Assembly (NCBI GenBank): GCA_019309485.1
Contig: JAFDGC010000009.1
Coordinates: forward strand, 45,638-109,637
Length of the DNA stretch: 64,000 nucleotides
Source: Deltaproteobacteria bacterium
Lineage (GTDB): Bacteria > Desulfobacterota > Desulfobacteria > Desulfobacterales > UBA2156
Direction: 5' to 3'
The translations under genes and the position numbers were made by a program. Shown here in pieces: positions 60,027 through 64,000 of the stretch. The notes under the pieces were generated by a model. The model searched no databases. It had not been told where the DNA came from and saw only the letters and a program-made list of their open reading frames with translations. Each line of letters starts with the position of its first letter. The first letter of the stretch is position 1.

Positions 60027-61739
60027 GGGGTTTCGGACAATCGGGGCACGTTGCTCTTCAACGAGAGGTTGGCGTTGTAAAAGGGATCCCCCCCTTTGAG
60101 GCGATACGCCTTGTAGCATTTTTCCGACATCTCGAAATCGCATGGGGGGATGGCGATAGGATTTCTTGTTTTGGATTCGAAATGATACAATCTGACAAAA
60201 GGATCATAGATATTGAAAAGTCCCTTTTCATGGGCACGGATGCACAGTTCCACATCACTTCCGCAAATCATGAAGGCCTCGTTGAATGGTCCGATCCGTT
60301 CAATGGTCTTTCTCGACACAGCCATGCAGGAGCCCGTGACGGCCAAAACATTCCGTTTGACCATGGGAGAAACAAAGGGAGTGCCCAGGTGCACGGGATG
60401 AACGCCCTGATAAAGATGGTCGGCCCATCCGCCGAGGCCCACCACCACACCGGCATGCTGAATGGTGCCGTCTTTATAGAGAAGAAGGGGCCCCACCGCT
60501 CCAACGTCTTCCCGGAGGGCCTGCCCGCCCAAACGCTGCATCCAGTCGGGGGAAATCACTTCGGTGTCGTTGTTCAAAAAGATAAAGACATCGCCTGTGG
60601 CCTTTTCCATGCCGTGGTTGTTGAGTTTCGACCAGCAGAAGGGATACGGCGCCGGAACGACGAAAACATGAGGATGTTCCCGGGTGATGCGTTCAAACCA
60701 CTTTCGGGTGTCGGGTTCTTCCGAGTTGTTGTCCAGAATGAGGATTTCATAATCGGGGTGGGTGGAGCGTTTCAGGATGGATCGAACACAGGGCCCCAGA
60801 TAATCGATCCGGTCTTTCGTGGGAATGATAATGCTGATCCGTGTGGACTCTTTGACTTCATGGAAGACATCGAACACATATAAATGATTGCAGGGGAATA
60901 CGCGAGCGGTCGGCCCGAATACACGGTGGACATGCCCGTCCACCGCACGGCGTCCGCTTTCCTGGGCCATGGGTTTGGAAGCGGGGTTTCCCGCTGTGGA
61001 AGACGCAATCTCCCGCCATCCGTAAAGCACCTTTGGAATGTGATGAATCCGGGTTGTATGCTCGGCAATCCGTAAAAAGAGATCATGATCCTGGGCGCCC
61101 TCATAACCGGATCGGAACCCGCCAATCTTTTCAAAAAGGCGTTTCCGCACGGCGGTGAAATGGCAGATATAGTTTTGGCACCGCAGCAGATCCGGAGACC
61201 AGTCGGGTTTGAAAAAGGGGTTTCGGTGGCCATTTCAAAAAGGGCGTCTTCGGTGATTTCATCATCGTGGTCTAAAAACGCCACGTACTCACCTGCGGCC
61301 ATCGCCGCCGCGGCATTGGAGGCTCCGGCGATCCCCAAATTGCGTTCCAACCGTTTGATTTGAATTCGGGCATGGGAAAGCGAGTCCAAATACCGGACCG
61401 TCTCCTTGCGAGTGGATGCATCGTCGGTGATGCAAAGTTCCCAATGCGGATAGACCTGCCTGAAAACGGATTCCACGGCACGCTCCAGCCATTTGGGCTC
61501 CGTGTTGAAAACCGGCATGAGAATACTGAACTTGGGCGCTGTTTCAAAGGCTTCCATGCGGCTGCGGATCGATTTTCCGGAAGGCACGCGGCTTTTCCGC
61601 CAAAACGCGTAGTCTAATAAACGCTTTTTAAAAATGTTTGCTTTAATCCGTCGCTTTGAATCGAAACAACGACCTTTCGGATCAACACGCCTTTTCCGGA
61701 AAGGCTTGCCCGCAGTCGGTGGAATAAGGGGAAAGGCAT
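60023..61739 (-). pseudogene. Broken two-domain GT2 glycosyltransferase gene, at least one deletion with frameshift
   Basis: The reading is spread over three frames. An ATG at 61737-61739 opens a 41-codon frame whose end (VVVSIQSDGLKQTFLKSVY) fits the helical N terminus of this family. It stops near 61617, where a second frame (DYAFWRKSRVPSGKSIRS, then FSILMPVFNTEPKW up to FLDHDDEITEDALFEMA) begins. Near 61215 a third frame (FFKPDWSPDLLRCQNYICHF) takes over and runs to 60023 through the second GT2 domain (SIIIPTKDRIDYLGP, ILDNNSEE, FLNNDTEV). About 25 residues expected between EMA and FFKPDW, including the family's YSDEDK block, are missing. The second GT2 domain is intact and could be translated alone from an internal start at 61150. 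Confidence 0.75.
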
Positions 61740-61781
61740 TTCAGCAACCGAAAACCGGATCCATCTACGGAGGAAAAAGGG

Positions 61782-62715
61782 TTAACACGTACCGGGGGGA
61801 TCTTCTTTTTTCAGGACTTCCCGGACGGTGTAGATGGGTTTGTTGTGGGTTTCATGGTAGATGCGGGCTTCCATTTCTCCCAAAAGCCCGAGGGTGACGA
61901 ACTGAAGCCCCATGAAGATCAGCAGAATTGCCAGGAGAAGCATGGGCCGATTGGCGATGGGGATATCGAAAAACTGCCGCTGAATAGTCAGATACAATGC
62001 GATAAAAAATCCAAGGAATCCGGAAATCACCCCCATTAATCCGAAAATCTGAATCGGCTTGGTGACGTAGCTGAGCATGAATTTAACGGTGATCAGGTCC
62101 AGGATCACCCGGATGGTCCTGGAGATGCCGTATTTGGATTTTCCGTGTTTTCTTTCCCGATGGTTGACTTTCACCTCCGCAATGGAAATCCCCATGCTGC
62201 TGGCCACCGCAGGGATGAAGCGATGCATCTCCCCGTAGAGCTTGAGCATCTTTGCCACGTCACTCCGAAACGCCTTCAAGGTGCAACCATAATCGTTGAG
62301 CTTCACGTTGGTAATAAGGGATATGATTTTATTGGCCACCATGGAGGGAAATCGCCGACTCAAAAATGGATCTTTCCGTTTTTGACGCCATCCGCTCACC
62401 AAGTCGTATCCCTCGTCGATCTTTTCCAGGAGCTTTCCAATGTCCTTGGGGTCGTTTTGAAGATCTCCGTCCATGGTGACGATCACATTCCCCCGGGCAA
62501 AATCGAAGCCTGCGGAAAGGGCCGCCGTCTGTCCGAAATTTTTCCGAAAACGGATCACAATCACCCGGTCATCTTGGGCCTGTATCCGTTTCAACAGGTC
62601 AAAGCTCAGCGCTTACGGCAAGGGCGGACAGGACATCGACGAGTTCCTTGTAAAGGGCGTCGATGTTTTCGCCTTCGTTGAATATGGGAATAACGATGGA
62701 AAGATCCACGTTCAC
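61782..62715 (-). pseudogene. Broken polyprenyl-phosphate GT2 (DPM1/ArnC-like) gene, short deletion with frameshift
   Basis: GTG at 62713-62715 opens DLSIVIPIFNEGENIDALYK, the normal N terminus of a DPM1/GtrB-like glycosyltransferase, but the frame ends in TGA at 62599-62601. The rest (RVIVIRFRKNFGQTAALSAG, TMDGDLQNDPKDI, YGCTLKAFRSDVAK) continues in another frame from about 62606 to 61782, with two C-terminal transmembrane helices (about 205-230 and 237-260 of the second part). Roughly 15 residues including the expected EIIFVDDGSTDGS block are absent at the junction. An intact enzyme would have charged undecaprenyl phosphate with a sugar. Assembly error is an alternative explanation. Confidence 0.75.
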
Positions 62716-62745
62716 ACTCTCAAAAGCGTCTCCCAAGACTTTGGA

Positions 62746-63999
62746 TCATCGCCGGGTTCGGCGCCGATGCAAACCGTATCCGAAAAAACCGCCGAGCGTC
62801 AGCAGGACACCGCCGCCGAAGAGAACCCTTTCGTCCAGGGGGTTCATTACCGCATAACAGACCCCTACGACGGGATAGAGTGCGGTTCGCACAATCGCTT
62901 GGAGTCCTTCGTGATCCTCAATGATCCGGGCCACAGCCGGGGATGTTGCATAATAGAATTCAACCAGGTGTCGCCCCCACGAAGAGGGGAGCAGCCATTG
63001 GTCCCGGAAGTTTCTCAGGATTTTCACATGGGGTTCAAAGGGGGACCCAAAGGCGGCTGTTGCGACGAAGCACTTTTTTGAGGGAGACTCCAGAGTTTGA
63101 AAAGCCAAGTCGTTTCCGGCATAAAGACCGTAATCGTTGGCAGCCACCAGGCGGAAATGATACACCGTATTATCGGACAGGGCCTCAAGGGAGGCGCTGA
63201 CCCCCAACGGGCTGTTCCCGGATCCGGCATCCAGGATGTCGGTCTTTCCCCCGTAATTCGTGTCGTATCCGTACTCGAAATAATAGGTCAGCGGGAAATG
63301 CTTCGGATTGACAATGCCCTCGATGACGGCGTCGGTCTCTCCCACCGTTGAGGCGTTGAGTGTCAATACGTCAGGGGTCTTGATGGAATCGAACCAGACC
63401 TGCGCCATGGCGCGATACCCGTTCCGATTGGGATGAAGCCCGTCTTCTGTATAGGCTTTATTCCAATCGGAACGCAAGGGATTATACAGCTCGCACAAGG
63501 GAATATTCTTCTCCGTTACGATCTTCCGAATTTCCACATTGTAGGTGGTATTAACCGCTTTCATCCCGTCCATGATGGGCCGGGTATCCGGGGTCAGTGT
63601 CGCCAAAACCGGTGTAATGCTACGGGCGAGGCAGATATCGACCATTTTTCTCCAGTTGGAGTACGTGGTGGATCGCGAAAAATAGAAGATATCATTGGTG
63701 CCTTCCAAAAGCAGCATCATTCGCGATGTGGAATGCCGGGCCAAGATGCTGTTGATCCTGGAAAGACCCCGGGTGGTATTTTCTCCGGACACACCGTAAT
63801 TCAAAACCGTCACCGTTTGTGAGGGTCCGTCGAGCCGGGAAGACAGACTGGGTTGATATCCGCCCTTGGTGGATCCATCCATTGCCCCCGTGTAATAGGG
63901 AAATCCCACGGTAATGCTGTCGCCCAGGGTCAGAAGGAGGATGGATTCAGCGGCCGTGTTCTCGATGGCCGGCGAGTCGTGAAAGCGGTTTTGCCCCAT
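62746..63999 (-). CDS. SGNH hydrolase with fibronectin-like domain and CFI-box C-terminal membrane tail (N terminus may lie outside)
   Basis: The 417 visible residues start with an SGNH/GDSL hydrolase (TLGDSITVGFPYY with the nucleophilic serine, NYGVSGENT, EGTNDIF, and DGLHPNRNGY with the catalytic Asp and His), continue with a fibronectin type III-like domain (about 215-305), then CFVATAAFGSPFEPHVKILR, a C-terminal module seen on secreted proteins of deltaproteobacteria, and end with a transmembrane helix and an arginine-rich tail (LHRRRTRR). This end resembles surface-anchoring signals. The ATG at 63997-63999 may be internal; a signal peptide is expected upstream beyond the window. It could deacetylate the exported polysaccharide. 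Confidence 0.8.
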   Translation of the reverse strand: MGQNRFHDSPAIENTAAESILLLTLGDSITVGFPYYTGAMDGSTKGGYQPSLSSRLDGPSQTVTVLNYGVSGENTTRGLSRINSILARHSTSRMMLLLEGTNDIFYFSRSTTYSNWRKMVDICLARSITPVLATLTPDTRPIMDGMKAVNTTYNVEIRKIVTEKNIPLCELYNPLRSDWNKAYTEDGLHPNRNGYRAMAQVWFDSIKTPDVLTLNASTVGETDAVIEGIVNPKHFPLTYYFEYGYDTNYGGKTDILDAGSGNSPLGVSASLEALSDNTVYHFRLVAANDYGLYAGNDLAFQTLESPSKKCFVATAAFGSPFEPHVKILRNFRDQWLLPSSWGRHLVEFYYATSPAVARIIEDHEGLQAIVRTALYPVVGVCYAVMNPLDERVLFGGGVLLTLGGFFGYGLHRRRTRR

Positions 64000-64000
64000 G

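Noticed and set aside
61205..61225. Programmed -1 frameshifting at CCCTTTT in the split glycosyltransferase gene
   Set aside because: The heptamer fits the slippery pattern, but about 25 conserved residues are also missing at the site and a second break lies near 61617, so gene damage or misassembly is more likely than programmed recoding.
62592..62601. TGA at 62599-62601 as a selenocysteine codon
   Set aside because: The frame after the TGA is not protein-like; the homologous sequence continues in another frame, so a frameshift explains it and recoding does not.

Overview
The window looks like chromosomal DNA of a strictly anaerobic member of the former Deltaproteobacteria (Desulfobacterota), probably a sulfate reducer or a syntroph related to Desulfobacteraceae. 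This rests on gene content: a tRNA-Sec gene, LarC, an Fe-S/DUF3786 protein, a SPL-family radical SAM enzyme, AcsA with a sodium:solute symporter, a CFI-box C-terminal tail, RecBCD, and moderately GC-rich coding sequence. No rRNA, CRISPR array, phage or intact insertion sequence was seen. The assignment is inference from families; no search was run.

Region by region. (1) 1-6.5 kb: the 3' end of an RNB-domain ribonuclease gene, convergent with larC and an M20 peptidase gene; then selC (tRNA-Sec), a PilZ protein and a REC-PAS-HD-GYP protein (c-di-GMP turnover). (2) 6.7-15.8 kb: a hot-dog thioesterase followed by recC-recB-recD, convergent with an OsmC-like gene. (3) 16.4-26.7 kb: an Fe-S/DUF3786 protein, ispF, cysS, uvrB-uvrC, malate dehydrogenase, a small phosphodiesterase, purC and an orphan ParB-like gene. 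(4) 26.7-37.7 kb: two small membrane proteins, then an acetate-type module: TetR regulator, acetyl-CoA synthetase, sodium:solute symporter and a 28-residue membrane peptide. It is followed by a response regulator, a membrane protein that fuses a degenerate histidine kinase to a DEDDh exonuclease, and a protein with two cyclic-nucleotide-type domains, CBS and DUF294. (5) 37.8-47.7 kb: a SPL-family radical SAM gene, then on the minus strand an EF-G paralogue, tlyA, and the tight isoprenoid/exonuclease VII cluster xseA-xseB-ispA-dxs; a Bax-inhibitor-type membrane protein is on the plus strand. (6) 47.7-64 kb: a minus-strand polysaccharide operon running from an SGNH hydrolase through glycosyltransferases, a Wzm/Wzt-type ABC exporter, a methyltransferase-glycosyltransferase fusion and a left-handed beta-helix protein to glmM.

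The most unusual part is 27.5-37.7 kb. The acetate activation and uptake genes are followed by three signalling genes whose middle member has the layout of a sensor kinase but lacks the phospho-acceptor histidine and recognisable ATP-binding boxes, and ends in an apparently complete 3'-5' exonuclease. A near-identical 12-bp palindrome lies upstream of both tetR and acsA and may be the TetR operator. Elsewhere, two copies of a roughly 100-bp hairpin repeat resembling IS200/IS605 ends sit just upstream of genes, and two neighbouring glycosyltransferase genes in the polysaccharide operon carry short deletions with frameshifts.
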